Shown here in pieces: positions 37,498 to 48,969 of a stretch of 64,000 nt of DNA. Both the position numbers and the translations under genes were made by a program. Source of the DNA: Type-B symbiont of Plautia stali (GTDB lineage Bacteria > Pseudomonadota > Gammaproteobacteria > Enterobacterales > Enterobacteriaceae); NCBI GenBank assembly GCA_001485295.1, contig BBOA01000005.1, forward strand, positions 1 through 64,000. Direction: 5' to 3'. Under the pieces are notes generated by a model that was not told the DNA's origin, searched no databases, and saw only the letters and a program-made list of their open reading frames with translations. Numbering within the stretch: position 1 is the stretch's first letter; the number at the start of each line of letters is the position of its first letter.

Positions 37498-38139
37498 TAT
37501 CTCCAAATTCGACCTGCTGGACCCGCAAAACTCAACGCTGATTTTCATCGACCACTAGCTGCAGATGTCTTTCGGCATCTCTAATATGGATCGCCAGCAG
37601 CTTAAAAATAATACCGTAGCCTTGGCTAAAGCCGGAAAAATCTTTAACGTGCCGGTGACTTACACCTCGGTCGAAACCTAAAGCTTTAGCGGCTATATCT
37701 AGCCAGAACTGCTGGCGGTGTACCCGGAGTCGAAGCCGATTGAGCACACCTCGAGGAACTCTTGGGAAGATGCGAAATTTGTTGAGGCGGTCGAGAAAAC
37801 TTGGCGCAAGAAGCTAGTTATCTCTGCGCTCTGGACCGAAGTCTGTCTCACTTTTCCGGCGCTGATGGCGCTGAAAGAGGGCTACAAAGTCTATGTAGTG
37901 ACGGATACTTCCGGCGGCACCAGCGTCGACGGCCACGAGCACTCGGTGCAGCGCATAGTGCAGGCCGGCGCTATTCCCGTGACTTGGGCAGGTGCTACTT
38001 GAGTATCAGCGCGACTGGTCGCGCAAAGAAACCTATAACGCTGTGATGGTATCTAGTGCGCGAGCACAACGGCGCGTACGGCATGAGCGTCGATTACGTC
38101 TACACCATGGTGCACAAAGCGCCCGTGCGTCAGGCCTGA
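37498..38139 (+). pseudogene. YcaC-like isochorismatase-family hydrolase, broken
   Basis: SKFDLLDPQNSTLIFIDH carries the catalytic Asp, and KKLVISALWTEVCLTFPALM the catalytic Cys, as in YcaC. The start ATG is gone (ATC precedes SKFDLL), CAG to TAG removes the Q of DHQLQM, TAA replaces a Glu in VETESF, TGG to TAG hits the YIWPE site, and a frameshift follows TWAGAT. The end VDYVYTMVHKAPVRQA is readable. Confidence 0.87.
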
Positions 38140-38157
38140 GCGTGACAGGATAAATAA

Positions 38158-38197
38158 ATCGGGGTGAAGGTCAGGTTACGGGCCTTCACCCTTTAGT
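38158..38197 (+). terminator. Terminator after the YcaC-like gene
   Basis: GGGTGAAGGTC and GGCCTTCACCC form a long stem with a seven-base loop followed by TTTAG. The T tract is weak but the stem is strong. Confidence 0.6.
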
Positions 38198-38278
38198 ATC
38201 TGACACTTACCTGTCTCGCTAATGACTGTTTTTTGCCGCTGTGGCAGGCTTTGCGGAGGTTTTTCAGAGTCAGCAAGG

Positions 38279-38508
38279 ATGAAGAAGAAAAAGTGTACGC
38301 CGTCCTCGCACGATGCCGTCTTCCGTCAGCTTTGGCACAGCGAATGCTGCAACAGGAGGACGCACGGTTGACGATTACAGAACAGCTTAGGGCAAGCTTG
38401 AAGGCAAACAGGAAGGGAAGCGCGAAGTCGCGCGTAGCCTGCCGAAAATGAAGCTGCCGCGCGAGGCGATTTTGCAGGCCAGAAGATGAGCTAAACTGCA
38501 TTCTGCCC
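38279..38508 (+). pseudogene. Rpn-family (PD-(D/E)XK) recombination-promoting nuclease remnant
   Basis: ATG 38,279 reads MKKKKCTPSSHDAVFRQL, the start of Rpn proteins (HDAVFRQ-type motif). After a large internal deletion, GKLEGKQEGKREVARSLPKM resembles their repetitive GxxEGxxxGK C-terminal end. Only about 75 codons of around 300 remain. The family is transposase-like and mobile in enterobacteria. Confidence 0.65.
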
Positions 38509-38578
38509 GCCTGACGAAAAGTCAGTTTCGTCAGTCTTGGCAAGACCAGCATCCGCTGGTCACTTTGTCCGCGCGGGA

Positions 38579-39931
38579 TCAGTGCATCGTTACGAACTCT
38601 TCCGCCGCCGTCGGGTGAATCGCCACCGTATTGTCGAAGTCTTTTTTTGTCGCGCCCATCTTCAGCGCTACCGCGAAGCCCTGCAGTATCTCATCCATAC
38701 CTGAACCGATACCGTGAATCCCGACGATCTTCTCATACGCGCCGACGCACACCAGCTTCATATAGCACGGCTGACGATGCTGCGTGACGGCGGTATACAT
38801 TGCGGTAAAGGACGATTTATAAACTTTGACCTGATCGTCGCCGTACTGCTCGCGCGCCTGCGGCTCGGTAAGGCCAACGGTGCCGATCGGAGGATGGCTG
38901 AACACCACAGTCGGAACGTTGCTGTAATCGAGGTGCTCGTCCGGCTTGTTGTTGAACAGGCGCTCTGACAGACGACGGCCCGCTGAGACCGCGACCGGCG
39001 TCAGCTCTACCGCACCTGTGTTGTCGCCGACAGCATAGATACCGCTGACGTTGGTGTTCTGGTACTTATCGACCTTGATATATCCTTTCTCGTTCAGCTC
39101 AACGCCGGTCGCCGACAGATTCAGGTTGTTGGTCGCCGGCTCGCGGCCAATCGCCCAGACCAAGCAGTCGACGGTCTGCTCGCGCCCATCTTCCAGCTGC
39201 AGCGTCAGGCTGCCGTTGGCGTTCTTCACCACCGCTTTCGGCACCGCGTGGGTGTGCAGCGTCGGGCCTTCGGCGTTCATCACTTCCACCAGCGTGTCGG
39301 TGAGCAGCGGATCGAAGCTACGCAGCGGCGCGTGCTTGCGCACGAACAGATGCGTTTCTGAGCTGAGCGCGTTAACCACGCCCGCCAGCTCAACGGCGAT
39401 ATAGCCGGCGCCGATCACCGCGGTACGCTTCGGCAGCGCGTCCAGTTCGAAGAAGTCGTTAGAGTCGATGCCGTACTCGACGCCCGGCACATCGGGATAG
39501 CTCGGACGGCCACCGGTGGCGATCAAGATATGGTCGGCGGTGATGCGCGCGCCGTTCACTTCCACGGTATGCGCGTCGACAAAGCGGGCGAAACCTTTAA
39601 TAACGTCGACATTATTTTTGCCTAGCACGTTATCGTACGAGGTGTGAATGCGGTCGATATAGGCGCTGCGGTTTTTCACCAGCGTCTTCCAGCTAAAATG
39701 GTTGACCGTAGTATCGAAGCCGTAATCCGGACCGTACTGATGGATAGCCTCGGCGATCTGCGCCGCGTGCCACATCACTTTCTTCGGAACACAACCCACG
39801 TTCACGCAGGTGCCGCCCAGCTCTTTGGCTTCAATTAGGGCGCATTTCTGGCCATACATGGCGGCACGGTTAATTGAGGCGATGCCACCGCTGCCGCCGC
39901 CAATGGCGAGATAGTCATAATGTCGTGTCAT
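38579..39931 (-). CDS. gor: Glutathione reductase Gor
   Basis: The 450-residue protein from [16 protein letters not shown] equals E. coli Gor in length. The FAD motif GGGSGG, the redox pair C42/C47 in [13 protein letters not shown], the NADPH motif [11 protein letters not shown] and the C-terminal [11 protein letters not shown] with the catalytic histidine are all present. It reduces glutathione disulfide with NADPH in the cytoplasm. A frame extension to 40,039 exists but the family start is at 39,931. It keeps its place next to rlmJ-prlC-rsmJ, although rbn now lies between. Confidence 0.96.
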   Translation of the reverse strand: MTRHYDYLAIGGGSGGIASINRAAMYGQKCALIEAKELGGTCVNVGCVPKKVMWHAAQIAEAIHQYGPDYGFDTTVNHFSWKTLVKNRSAYIDRIHTSYDNVLGKNNVDVIKGFARFVDAHTVEVNGARITADHILIATGGRPSYPDVPGVEYGIDSNDFFELDALPKRTAVIGAGYIAVELAGVVNALSSETHLFVRKHAPLRSFDPLLTDTLVEVMNAEGPTLHTHAVPKAVVKNANGSLTLQLEDGREQTVDCLVWAIGREPATNNLNLSATGVELNEKGYIKVDKYQNTNVSGIYAVGDNTGAVELTPVAVSAGRRLSERLFNNKPDEHLDYSNVPTVVFSHPPIGTVGLTEPQAREQYGDDQVKVYKSSFTAMYTAVTQHRQPCYMKLVCVGAYEKIVGIHGIGSGMDEILQGFAVALKMGATKKDFDNTVAIHPTAAEEFVTMH

Positions 39932-40056
39932 GGTGTGTCCATCCGGTTGCGAGAGTTTAGTCTGGATTGTAACGCTGAGAGGCGAGACGGCGCAAAGATT
40001 GCACCTATTGATTGTAATAGGGTTGAATCCTCTCATCACTGACAGGGAAGCATAGC

Positions 40057-40968
40057 ATGCAGCTTACATTTCTCGGCACCGGCGGCGGCGCGCCCAGCCT
40101 GCAACGCAACGTCACCGCCATCGCCTTTACTTATTCGCCGCGCGGCGACACTTGGCTGTTCGACTGCGGCGAAGGGACTCAGCTCCAGTACATACGTTCG
40201 CCGCTCCGGCCGGGCCGCATGAACAAAATCTTTATCACCCATCTGCACGGCGACCATATCTTCGGCCTGCCCGGTCTGCTAACCAGCCGCTCGATGGGCA
40301 GCATCACTGAGCCGCTGACCATTTATGGGCCAGAGGGCATCAAACGCTTTGTCGAAACCGCGCTGTCACTGAGCCGATCTTATACCGACTATCCGCTGGA
40401 GATCGTTGAAATCGAGGCGGGTCCAGTGCTCGACGACGGCGAGTTCCGCGTCAGCGCTTGGCCGCTGGTGCATCCGCTGCCCTGCTTCGGCTACCGCATT
40501 GAGCAGCACGATAAGCCGGGCTTTCTCGACGCCGCACGTCTTAAAGAGGAGGGCGTGCCGCGCGGGCCGTGGTATCAGCAGCTAAAAGCGGGCGAAATCG
40601 TGACACTGGAGGATGGACGGGTGATCAACGGCGCGGACTATCTCGGCCCGACGACCAGAGGCAAAATCTTGGCGATTTTCGGCGATACTGTGCCGACACC
40701 GATGGCGCTGCAGCTGGCGGCGAACGTCGATCTGATGGTGCATGAAACCACGCTGGAGGCGGTGCTGCAGGAGAAGGCCAACGGCCGCGGCCACTCCACG
40801 ACGCTGCAGGCGGCGCAGGTAGCGAAAGAGGCGGGCGCGAAGCGCCTGATCGCCACCCATTTCAGCTCGCGCTATCTGCCGCGCGATATGCCGCGTTTGC
40901 TTGAGGAGTGCCGCTCGATATTTCCCGACACCGAGCTGGCCTTCGATCTAGCGGTGTTTACGCTGTAA
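40057..40968 (+). CDS. rbn: Ribonuclease BN/Z (ElaC)
   Basis: The 303-residue metallo-beta-lactamase protein has the zinc motif [12 protein letters not shown] near residue 65, later GDT (aspartate ligand) and THFSSRY (final histidine), and the short form typical of bacterial RNase BN (about 305 residues). It processes tRNA 3' ends as endo- or exonuclease. The frame is clean. It is divergent from gor and convergent with rlmJ, four bases apart. Confidence 0.94.
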   Translation: MQLTFLGTGGGAPSLQRNVTAIAFTYSPRGDTWLFDCGEGTQLQYIRSPLRPGRMNKIFITHLHGDHIFGLPGLLTSRSMGSITEPLTIYGPEGIKRFVETALSLSRSYTDYPLEIVEIEAGPVLDDGEFRVSAWPLVHPLPCFGYRIEQHDKPGFLDAARLKEEGVPRGPWYQQLKAGEIVTLEDGRVINGADYLGPTTRGKILAIFGDTVPTPMALQLAANVDLMVHETTLEAVLQEKANGRGHSTTLQAAQVAKEAGAKRLIATHFSSRYLPRDMPRLLEECRSIFPDTELAFDLAVFTL

Positions 40969-40972
40969 CGGC

Positions 40973-41814
40973 TTATTCCGGCACGATCTGCGTCACGCTG
41001 GCGTGGGCGGTTCCGGCAGGCACCAGCTTCTGGTGCAGCCAGGACAGCAGGTCGTTCATCTGCTGCGCCAGCTTCCACGGCGGATTAATAAAAATCATGC
41101 CCGCCGCGGTCATACCGTGCTGATCGCTGTCCGGGCGCACCGCCAGTTCGATCTGCAGAATATTGCGGATGCCGGTCGCCTCTAGGTCACACAGCATATG
41201 CTTGATCTGCTGGTGCAGCACTACCGGATACCAGAGCGCGAACACGCCAGTGGCAAAGCGCTTATGACCCTCATGAATCGCTTCTACCACCGCCTGATAG
41301 TCGCTTTTCAGTTCGTAGGGCGGATCGATCAGGATCAGGCCGCGACGGGTCGGCGGCGGCAGTTTCGCCTTTAGCTGCTGGTAGCCGTCGGCGCGCTCGA
41401 CGCGGGCACGGCTGTCTTTCAGAAATTCGCCACGCAGTAGCGGGAAGTCACTCGGATGCAGTTCGGTAAGCTGGAGTTTGTCCTCAGCGCGCAGCAGATG
41501 ACGCGCAATCAGCGGCGAGTCGGGATAGTAGCGCAGCGTGCCGTTAGGGTTGAGGTCGCGAATGACGTTGAAGTAGGGCTTTAGCACTCCGGCGTGTCCG
41601 GCTGCTGCCAGATGCGGACGGTCCCCTCCAGATATTCGCCGATGCGTTCGGCGTGTTCGCCGCTCAGCAGGTAACGGCCTGCGCCAGCGTGGCTGTCGAG
41701 GTAGAGGAACGGCTTTTCTTTCTCTTTCAGCGCGCTGATGATCAGGCTCTGTACAGTGTGTTTCAGCACGTCGGCATGGTTGCCGGCGTGAAAACTGTGG
41801 CGATAGCTCAGCAT
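40973..41814 (-). pseudogene. rlmJ: 23S rRNA m6A2030 methyltransferase RlmJ, one-base frameshift
   Basis: From ATG 41,814, MLSYRHSFHAGNHADVLKHT to IWQQPDTPE matches RlmJ. The next frame continues VLKPYFNVIRDLNPNGTL through the catalytic LIDPPYE motif to ASVTQIVPE. Loss of one A near 41,585 explains the shift (CCGGAGTG where CCGGAAGTG is expected). Everything else is intact over 280 codons, so this is a very recent lesion or a possible sequencing error. Confidence 0.88.
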
Positions 41815-42041
41815 AAAAGTAGGGATTCCGCGGTTGGCGTAAAAAGACGTACTGCAAGTCAGCAGGATTATACTTGCTGAAGGCGAAAAATGCTGGCCGA
41901 TTCTCCATCGCGGCCTTACCCGTGTCGTTTCTTCGCCGCTCAGCTTGGGCCGGTATTGATTTTCGCTACACTTAACCGCATGTTAGTATGATTGCGTTGC
42001 GCGCCCCGCGCGCGTCCCATACCTTGAACAAGGACTGCGCT

Positions 42042-44084
42042 ATGACCAATCCGTTACTCCAGCCTTTTACGCTGCCGCCTTTCTCCGCTATTCAGCCTAA
42101 ACATGTAGTGCCCGCCGTGACCGAGGCGCTGAACAAATGTCGCGCGGCGGTGGAAAAAGTGGTGGCGCAGGGCGCGCCCTATACTTGGGATAATCTGGTG
42201 CAGCCGCTGGCCGAAGTGGACGATCGTCTCGGCCGTATCTTCTCGCCGGTCAGCCATCTTAACTCGGTGAAAAACAGCCCGGAGCTGCGTCAGGCCTACG
42301 AGCAGACGCTGCCGCTGCTGTCAGAATACAGCACTTGGGTTGGCCAGCATGAAGGGCTTTATCAGGCCTATCGCGATCTGAAAGAGGACGAAAGCTTCGC
42401 CGCGCTCGATCTAGCGCAGCAGAAAGCGGTAGATAACGCGCTGCGCGATTTCGAGCTTTCGGGCATCGGCCTCGATAAAGAGAAACAGCAGCGCTACGGT
42501 GAAATCGCCGCACGCCTCTCTGAGCTGGGGTCGGTCTACAGCAACAACGTGCTGGACGCCACCATGGGCTGGAGCAAGCTGATCACCGACGAGAGCGAAC
42601 TTTCCGGCATGCCGGAAAGTTCGCTGGCGGCGGCGAAAGCGCAGGCCGAATCCAAAGAGCAAGAAGGCTGGCTGCTGACGCTGGATATCCCGAGCTATCT
42701 GCCGGTGATGACCTACTGCGACAACGCCGCGCTGCGCGAAGAGATGTATCGCGCTTACTCGACGCGCGCATCCGACCAAGGTCCGAATGCCGGCAAATGG
42801 GACAACGGTCCAATCATGGCGGAAGAGCTGGCGCTGCGTTACGAGCTGGCGCAGCTGCTCGGCTTCGACTCCTACGCCGATAAATCACTGGCCACCAAAA
42901 TGGCGGAAAACTCCGCGCAAGTGCTCGACTTCCTAAACGATCTGGCGAAGCGCGCCCGTCCACAAGCGGAAAAAGAGCTGGCGCAGCTGCGCACCTTCGC
43001 CGAGAAAGAGTACGGCGTCAGCGAGCTGAATCCATGGGATCTTACCTACTACGGCGAAAAGCAGAAGCAGCATCTCTACACCATCAGCGACGAACAGCTG
43101 CGTCCCTACTTCCCGGAAGCGCAAGCCGTTAACGGCTTGTTCGAGGTGGTAAAGCGTATCTTTGGCATCATCGCCAAAGAGCGTACTGACGTTGACGTTT
43201 ACCATCCCGACGTACGTTTCTTCGACCTGTTTGACGAGAGCAGCGAGTTGCGTGGCAGCTTCTATCTCGACCTCTACACGCGCGAGCACAAGCGCGGCGG
43301 CGCTTGGATGGACGACTGCGTCAGTCAGATGCGCAAGGCCGACGGCACGCTGCAGAAGCCGGTTGCCTATCTGACCTGCAACTTTAACCGTCCGGTGAAC
43401 GGCAAGCCGGCGCTGTTTACCCACGATGAAGTCACCACGCTATTCCATGAATTCGGTCACGGCCTGCACCATATGCTGACGCGCATCGAAACCCTAGGGG
43501 TGTCCGGCATCAGTGGCGTGCCGTGGGATGCGGTCGAGCTGCCGAGCCAGTTTATGGAAAACTGGTGCTGGGAACCGGAGGCGCTGGTCTTTATCTCCGG
43601 CCACTATGAAACTGGCGAACCGTTGTCGAAGGAGCTGCTCGAAAAGATGCTTGCGGCGAGGAACTATCAGGCGGCGCTGTTTATCCTGAGTCAGCTGGAG
43701 TTCGGCCTGTTCGACTTCCGCCTGCACGCCGAGTTCGATCCGGCAAAAGGCGCGCAGATCCTTGAAACCCTGCGCGAAGTGAAGAAGCTAGTGGCCGTGG
43801 TGCCGAGCCCGAAATGGGGTCGCTTCCCGCACGCTTTCAGCCATATTTTCGCTGGCGGCTATGCGGCAGGTTACTACAGCTATTTGTGGGCGGACGTGTT
43901 GGCGGCGGATGCCTACTCGCGCTTCGAAGAAGAGGGCATCTTCAATCGCCAGACCGGTCAGTCGTTCTTGGACAATATCCTGACGCGCGGGGGATCGGAA
44001 GAGCCGATGGAGCTGTTTAAACGCTTCCGCGGCCGCGAGCCGCAGCTGGACGCGATGCTGGATCACTACGGCATCAAGGGGTAA
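42042..44084 (+). CDS. prlC: Oligopeptidase A PrlC
   Basis: The protein from [20 protein letters not shown] has 680 residues, the length of E. coli PrlC (M3 family). The zinc motif HEFGHGLHH lies near residue 470 with the third ligand Glu about 25 residues on. It degrades peptides, including signal peptide fragments, in the cytoplasm. The frame is clean for 2 kb. It is followed after 17 bases by rsmJ, and in E. coli prlC belongs to the heat-shock regulon. Confidence 0.96.
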   Translation: MTNPLLQPFTLPPFSAIQPKHVVPAVTEALNKCRAAVEKVVAQGAPYTWDNLVQPLAEVDDRLGRIFSPVSHLNSVKNSPELRQAYEQTLPLLSEYSTWVGQHEGLYQAYRDLKEDESFAALDLAQQKAVDNALRDFELSGIGLDKEKQQRYGEIAARLSELGSVYSNNVLDATMGWSKLITDESELSGMPESSLAAAKAQAESKEQEGWLLTLDIPSYLPVMTYCDNAALREEMYRAYSTRASDQGPNAGKWDNGPIMAEELALRYELAQLLGFDSYADKSLATKMAENSAQVLDFLNDLAKRARPQAEKELAQLRTFAEKEYGVSELNPWDLTYYGEKQKQHLYTISDEQLRPYFPEAQAVNGLFEVVKRIFGIIAKERTDVDVYHPDVRFFDLFDESSELRGSFYLDLYTREHKRGGAWMDDCVSQMRKADGTLQKPVAYLTCNFNRPVNGKPALFTHDEVTTLFHEFGHGLHHMLTRIETLGVSGISGVPWDAVELPSQFMENWCWEPEALVFISGHYETGEPLSKELLEKMLAARNYQAALFILSQLEFGLFDFRLHAEFDPAKGAQILETLREVKKLVAVVPSPKWGRFPHAFSHIFAGGYAAGYYSYLWADVLAADAYSRFEEEGIFNRQTGQSFLDNILTRGGSEEPMELFKRFRGREPQLDAMLDHYGIKG

Positions 44085-44101
44085 AAGGGGTAACGGCTGC
44101 A

Positions 44102-44854
44102 GTGAAAATCTGTTTGGTTGATGAATCTGGCGCCGGTGACGGCGCCTTATCGCATCTGGCGCAGCGCTGGCAGCTTGAGCATGACGACGCCTGCGTGTTG
44201 GCGCTGGTGCAGACGGCGACCCATCTGGAGCTGCACAAGCGCGACGAGCTGAAGCTAAGAGGTGTTTTCGTCGATTTCGTCTCCGGCACGATGGCGCACC
44301 GTCGTCGCTTCGGCGGCGGGCGCGGCGAAGCGGTAGCGAAAGCGGTCGGCGTGAAGGGTGATTACCTGCCGGACGTGGTGGACGCCACCGCTGGATTAGG
44401 ACGTGACGCCTTTGTGCTGGCGGCGTTCGGCTGCCGCGCGCGCATGCTGGAGCGCCATCCGGTGGTCGCAGCGCTGCTGGACGACGGGCTGCAGCGCGGC
44501 TATCAGGACGCCGAGATCGGCGGCTGGCTGCGCGAGCGACTGACGCTGATCCATGCGTCGAGCGCTCAGGCGCTGGGCGATATTTCGCCTGCGCCGGACG
44601 TGGTGTATCTTGATCCGATGTATCCGCACCGCCAGAAGAACGCGATGGTGAAAAAGGAAATGCGGGTGTTTCAGTCGCTGGTGGGCGCCGACGATGACGC
44701 CCATGCGCTGCTGGAGCCGGCTCGCCGGCTGGCGAAGAAGCGTATTGTAGTAAAGCGCCCAAATTATGCGCCGCCGCTGGCGGGTATCACCACGCAGTCG
44801 GCAGTGGTGACTAAAAGTCACCGTTTCGATATCTATCCGCCGCTCGCGACCTGA
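44102..44854 (+). CDS. rsmJ: 16S rRNA m2G1516 methyltransferase RsmJ
   Basis: GTG 44,102 begins a 250-residue protein, equal to E. coli RsmJ. The AdoMet-binding [20 protein letters not shown] motif and [14 protein letters not shown] (DPMFP-type catalytic loop) are intact. It methylates G1516 of 16S rRNA. It sits in a prlC-rsmJ operon. The alternative frame on the opposite strand is a shadow. Confidence 0.95.
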   Translation: MKICLVDESGAGDGALSHLAQRWQLEHDDACVLALVQTATHLELHKRDELKLRGVFVDFVSGTMAHRRRFGGGRGEAVAKAVGVKGDYLPDVVDATAGLGRDAFVLAAFGCRARMLERHPVVAALLDDGLQRGYQDAEIGGWLRERLTLIHASSAQALGDISPAPDVVYLDPMYPHRQKNAMVKKEMRVFQSLVGADDDAHALLEPARRLAKKRIVVKRPNYAPPLAGITTQSAVVTKSHRFDIYPPLAT

Positions 44855-44928
44855 ACCTACGGCTGATGCAGCTGGCCAGCTTGCCCGCTGTTTAGCGTCC
44901 GGCGATCAGTCAGAATGATAGAAAACCT

Positions 44929-45345
44929 TTACTCATCATCCCCGCTGCGCAGCGGGACAATCAGCATATCGATATGCACCGTGTTGATCAGCTAGCACGC
45001 CGATGACATCAGCTTGCTCCAGAAACCCTAGTAGTGGCCGCATACCACCAGATCAACATCATATTTTTTAATCGCGTCTACCAGCACCTAGCCCAGATCG
45101 CCGCTGCCGCTTAATCCGACAACCCACGCGGCGCCGTGTGCGTTTCCTCCGAGATGCGCTTCTGCATATCGCCCAGATTTACGTCAATCAGGCCAGTATA
45201 GAGAATAGAGATCAGAATAGTTTACGTCGACGTGAATCAACGAAATTTTAGCGTCATATGGACGCGCCAGCGAAACTGCTTTATCCACCAGCAACTAGCT
45301 TTTCGGGGAAAAGTTTACTACAATCAGGATATGTTTATAAGCCAT
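44929..45345 (-). pseudogene. uspA: Universal stress protein UspA, broken
   Basis: MAYKHILIVVNFSPKS, a [23 protein letters not shown] and [10 protein letters not shown] match UspA. A small tandem expansion (SILYTG) follows, then [19 protein letters not shown]. Beyond it TAG codons and frameshifts break the rest, though the final IVPLRSGDDE is readable. At least four stops exist. UspA normally responds to growth arrest; uspB beside it is intact. Confidence 0.88.
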
Positions 45346-45377
45346 GATATAACTCCTTTCACAAGATTCAGGATGGC

Positions 45378-45421
45378 AACCAGTCTTACTGTCACGTTCA
45401 ACCAGTCTTACTGTCACGTTA
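45378..45421. repeat. 22-bp tandem duplication
   Basis: Two adjacent copies of AACCAGTCTTACTGTCACGT plus two bases, differing only in the last base, lie just upstream of uspA in its promoter region. The remainder of 45,346-45,790 has no recognisable gene. Confidence 0.9.
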
Positions 45422-45790
45422 TTGCCTGCGTAATCCTTTAGGTGAACGGGCGATATGTGTCACCAGATAGGCTATTGGCCGTACGGACAGATTATTGTTA
45501 TGCCATCAGTATAGCGGCGACGGTGAGCAAATGCTTCGGTACCGGCTTCGGTTGTGAATGGGATCAAGGCATATCGTCTTTTTCACTCGCCGCGAACGAA
45601 AATCATCGCTGGAAAAAATTTAAAATCTTCTCCTACACTACAAATTAACGGTCGCTCTTATTTGGCGCTGAACGCTTAAACTTGGCAAAAAAAGAGATCT
45701 GTTCAGGTCATTTAGTGGTTGGCTTTTTCCCGTGGAGCGTAAAGCGCCGCCGCGCTAAACCTGTCTCTGCGGCTCCAGCCGGGAGGATAT

Positions 45791-46120
45791 ATGATCAGCA
45801 CTATCGCGCTTTTCTGGGCTCTTTGTGTGGTGTGTATTGTAAATATGGCGCGCTATTTTTCCTCTTTGCGCGCGCTACTGGCGGTGCTGCGAGGCTGCGA
45901 TCCCTTGCTCTATCAGTATGTGGACGGAGCGGGTTTCTTTACGTCACACGGTCAGCCGAGCAAACAGGTGCGGCTGGTGCGCTATATCTGGGGAAAGCGT
46001 TATCTCGATCATCATGACGACGAATTTATTCGTCGCTGCGAACAGGTGCGCGGTCAGTTTATATTAACAAGCGCCCTGTGCGGATTAGTCATCCTCAACC
46101 TAATCTGTCTAGCAATCTGA
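45791..46120 (+). CDS. uspB: Universal stress protein B
   Basis: The 109-residue protein is nearly identical in plan to E. coli UspB (111 residues): an N-terminal membrane helix ([20 protein letters not shown]), a cytoplasmic middle with [16 protein letters not shown], and a C-terminal helix. ATG 45,791 is preceded by GGGAGG. It is a RpoS-dependent inner membrane protein of unknown mechanism, known for ethanol tolerance. A strong terminator follows. Confidence 0.94.
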   Translation: MISTIALFWALCVVCIVNMARYFSSLRALLAVLRGCDPLLYQYVDGAGFFTSHGQPSKQVRLVRYIWGKRYLDHHDDEFIRRCEQVRGQFILTSALCGLVILNLICLAI

Positions 46121-46130
46121 CATTATATAT

Positions 46131-46165
46131 AAAAAAGGGCGACTTACGTCGCCCTTTTTCGTGCA
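46131..46165. terminator. Bidirectional terminator between uspB and pitA
   Basis: AAAGGGCGAC and GTCGCCCTTT form a stem with a four-base loop, flanked by A and T tracts on both sides. It ends uspB on the plus strand and pitA on the minus strand. Confidence 0.92.
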
Positions 46166-46170
46166 GCCGG

Positions 46171-47673
46171 TTACACCAGCTTAAGCACCAGCCAGTAAAG
46201 GCTGCCTGACAGCAGGATACACACTGGCAGCGTAAACACCCACGCCATAGTGATGTTCTTGATGGTGCGGCTCTGCAGCCCGCCGCCGTCGACCAGCATG
46301 GTGCCAGCCACCGACGACGATAGGATATGGGTGGTCGAGACCGGCATGCCGGTGTAGCTGGCGATGCCGATAGAGACCGCCGCGGTCACCTGCGCCGACA
46401 TGCCTTGCGCATAGGTCATGCCTTTTTTACCAATCTTCTCGCCGATGGTGGCTGCAACGCGACGCCAGCCGATCATGGTGCCGACGCCGAGCGCCAGCGC
46501 AACTGCCGTGATAATCCAGACCGGCGCGTACTCGATGGTGCCCAGCAGGTCGGTTTTCAGCTTGCCGAGGAAGCGCTTATCGTCGTCGCCGGTCTCCGGC
46601 AGCTTGGCCGTTTTGTCAGCGGTATAGGCAATGCAGAGCAGCAGACGACGCATCTGGTTACGCTGCTCGACGCTGAGCTGGTCATAGCTTTGCAGATTCG
46701 TGTTAAGCAGACTCTGAGCGCGCTGAACCGCCTGCAAGGCGCGCGCGCTGTCGCAGTGGAACTCTTTTGGACCTGACGGCGTCTCTTCCGGCGTCGGCAG
46801 CGCAGGCGGCGCCATCTGAATAACGTGCGTCAGCGCATCGCCATGCTGCTGATAATACTGTTCGAGATGGTTAACCGCGTCGCGCGTACGGGTGATGTCA
46901 TAGCCGCTGGCGTTCATATTTACTACGAAACCGGCTGGCGCTACGCCGATCAGCACCAGCATTATCAGGCCGATGCCTTTCTGACCGTCGTTAGCGCCGT
47001 GCGAGTAGCTTACGCCGATCGCCGAGACAATCAGTGCGATACGCGTCCAGAACGGCGGCTTTTTCTTGCCGTCAATTTTTTCGCGGTCGGCAGGCGTCAT
47101 ATGGATGCGCGCGCGTTTTTTGGTGCTGCTCCAGTAATGACGCAGCAGAAAAATCAGGCTACCTGCGGTGATCAGGCCGACAATCGGCGACAGGATCAGC
47201 GACAGGAAGATATTGATGACTTTAGGGATGTTCAGCGCGTCGATCACTGACGTGCCGGTTATCAGCGCGTTGGTGAGGCCGATGCCGATAATCGCGCCAA
47301 TCAGCGTATGCGAACTGGAAGCCAGCAGGCCTAGATACCAGGTGCCGAGGTTCCAGATAATCGCAGCCAGCAGCATGGAGAAGACCATCGCTAAGCCGTG
47401 CGCGGAGCCGACGTTCAATAACAGATCGGTAGGCAGCATATGCACGATAGCGTAAGCGACGCTTAATCCCCCTAAAAGGACGCCAAGGAAGTTGAATATG
47501 CCTGCCATCACCACAGCAAGCTGCGCGCGCATGGCGCGGGTATAGATAACCGTTGCGACTGCGTTGGCCGTGTCGTGAAAGCCGTTGATTGCTTCGTAGA
47601 ACAATACAAACAGCAGGGCAAGAACCAGTAACAGGCCGGTAGTGAGGTCAAGACCAGCGAACAAATGTAGCAT
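46171..47673 (-). CDS. pitA: Low-affinity phosphate transporter PitA
   Basis: From [20 protein letters not shown] the protein has 500 residues, the size of E. coli PitA. The two PiT signature repeats are present: [15 protein letters not shown] near the N-terminus and [15 protein letters not shown] in the middle. Ten or so membrane helices surround a cytoplasmic loop at about 290-400. It imports metal-phosphate with protons. The upstream frame to 47,766 is longer than the family, so ATG 47,673 is preferred. Confidence 0.95.
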   Translation of the reverse strand: MLHLFAGLDLTTGLLLVLALLFVLFYEAINGFHDTANAVATVIYTRAMRAQLAVVMAGIFNFLGVLLGGLSVAYAIVHMLPTDLLLNVGSAHGLAMVFSMLLAAIIWNLGTWYLGLLASSSHTLIGAIIGIGLTNALITGTSVIDALNIPKVINIFLSLILSPIVGLITAGSLIFLLRHYWSSTKKRARIHMTPADREKIDGKKKPPFWTRIALIVSAIGVSYSHGANDGQKGIGLIMLVLIGVAPAGFVVNMNASGYDITRTRDAVNHLEQYYQQHGDALTHVIQMAPPALPTPEETPSGPKEFHCDSARALQAVQRAQSLLNTNLQSYDQLSVEQRNQMRRLLLCIAYTADKTAKLPETGDDDKRFLGKLKTDLLGTIEYAPVWIITAVALALGVGTMIGWRRVAATIGEKIGKKGMTYAQGMSAQVTAAVSIGIASYTGMPVSTTHILSSSVAGTMLVDGGGLQSRTIKNITMAWVFTLPVCILLSGSLYWLVLKLV

Positions 47674-47906
47674 AAACATTACGCCATTTTGAGGACATGA
47701 GCGCTGCGCATTATCTGCGACAACGCAGGGTATGGGAAAGCAAAATATAGTCTTGTTTTTACTCAAGAATGTCGCTAAACGCTCTGTTTAGAGCAAAAAA
47801 GTCGTAAAACCAGTAAGTTACATTTACGACATAATTACGACAAGTTTTTGACGCTGGCGTCGCGCAGAATAGACCTCTACAATCAGCGTCTTTTAAGACG
47901 GGCAGG

Positions 47907-48750
47907 GTGAAAGCAGTAGAAAAGTTTGACGTTATTATTATCGGCGCCGGGCGCGGCGAGACTGTTTTGCGCGGCGCAGGCCGGGCAACGAGGCCGACGC
48001 GTGCTGCTGCTGGATAACGGTAAAAAGCTTGGCCATAAGATCTTGATGTCAGGCAGCGGGCGCTGCAATTTCACCAATATGTACACCGAACCGGCCGCCT
48101 CTACCTGTCGCATAATCCGCACTTCTGCAAGTCGGCGCTGGCTCGCACTATACTTAGTGGGATTTTGGTTAACCGCCGTGGCACTGCGTACCACGAAAAA
48201 ACGCTGGCTCAACTCTTCTGCGACGACTCGGCGGCGCAAATTGTCGAGATGCTGACGGCGTAGTGTGACAAAGGTCAGGTAACGCTGCGTCTGCGCAGCG
48301 AGGTGCTGAGCGTCGCGCGCGATGACGTGGGCTATACGCTGCAGCTCAACGGCTCGACGGTGCAAGCGGAGAAGCTGGTGATCGCCAGCGGCGGATTATC
48401 CATGCTAGGCCTCGGCGCCATGCCGTTCGGCTATAAAGGCGCCGAGCAGTTTGGCCTGAGCGTTTTCCCAACGCGCGCCGCGCTGGTGCCTTTTCCGTTT
48501 GCATAAACCGCTGCTGGAACGACTAAAGACGCTTTCAGGCGTGGCGGTGGAGCCCACACTATCGAAGCGCAGGATAGCACGCTGTTTCAAAGAAGCGATG
48601 CGCTGTTTACCCATCGCGGCCTTTTCGGTCCGGCGGTGCTGCAAATCTCCAGCTATTGGCAGCCGGGCGAACACATCAAGGTTAATTTATCGGCCCATCC
48701 GAACCTGAGTCTGAAAAACAGTCTAGCGAAATTACTGCAGGAGATAGATC
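47907..48750 (+). pseudogene. yhiN: YhiN flavoprotein (HI0933 family), broken and 3' truncated
   Basis: GTG 47,907 begins MKAVEKFDVIIIGAG, the FAD dinucleotide motif, then frameshifts to GQRGRRVLLLDNGKKLGHKI and LMSGSGRCNFTN. Later LVIASGGLSMLGLGAMPFGY, KGAEQFGLSVFPTRAALVPF and GPAVLQISSYWQPGEHIKVN are readable in different frames, with a TAG in MLTA-CDKGQ. Sequence is lost after SLKNSLAKLL, removing the last third. It is next to pitA as in E. coli. Confidence 0.85.
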
Positions 48751-48968
48751 AGATAATCGATAAAACCGTTCGCCGCATGGATGCGGCTTTCTCCTCTCCT
48801 CAGGCTACCGCTTCGCTAATTATCTGACCCGAAACACTTTTAGACGAATCCACTTGGCGCGTTCGCCGCCTAATCATCGACGAAGACGGTAGCACCTCGG
48901 TAAATGTGCTAAGTGAAGAAGTGCAGGAAGATTTCGCCCGCTACGTCGAAACCTTAAAAAGAGTTTAA
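48751..48968 (+). pseudogene. Unidentified coding remnant
   Basis: Following the yhiN break the bases give EIDQIIDKTVRRMDAAFSSP, a TGA, and in another frame LLDESTWRVRRLIIDEDGST and SEEVQEDFARYVETLKRV before a TAA. The tail looks like a genuine protein end. I do not recognise the family. It is immediately followed by the next unknown gene. Confidence 0.4.
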
Positions 48969-48969
48969 G

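Noticed and set aside
38279-38508. An intact mobile element or insertion sequence
   Set aside because: Only a short Rpn-type fragment without terminal repeats or target duplication is present; no intact transposase was seen anywhere in the window.
43788-44762. A 324-codon minus-strand frame opposite prlC and rsmJ
   Set aside because: It is rich in Arg, Ala and Pro as expected of an antisense shadow and overlaps two clearly real genes.
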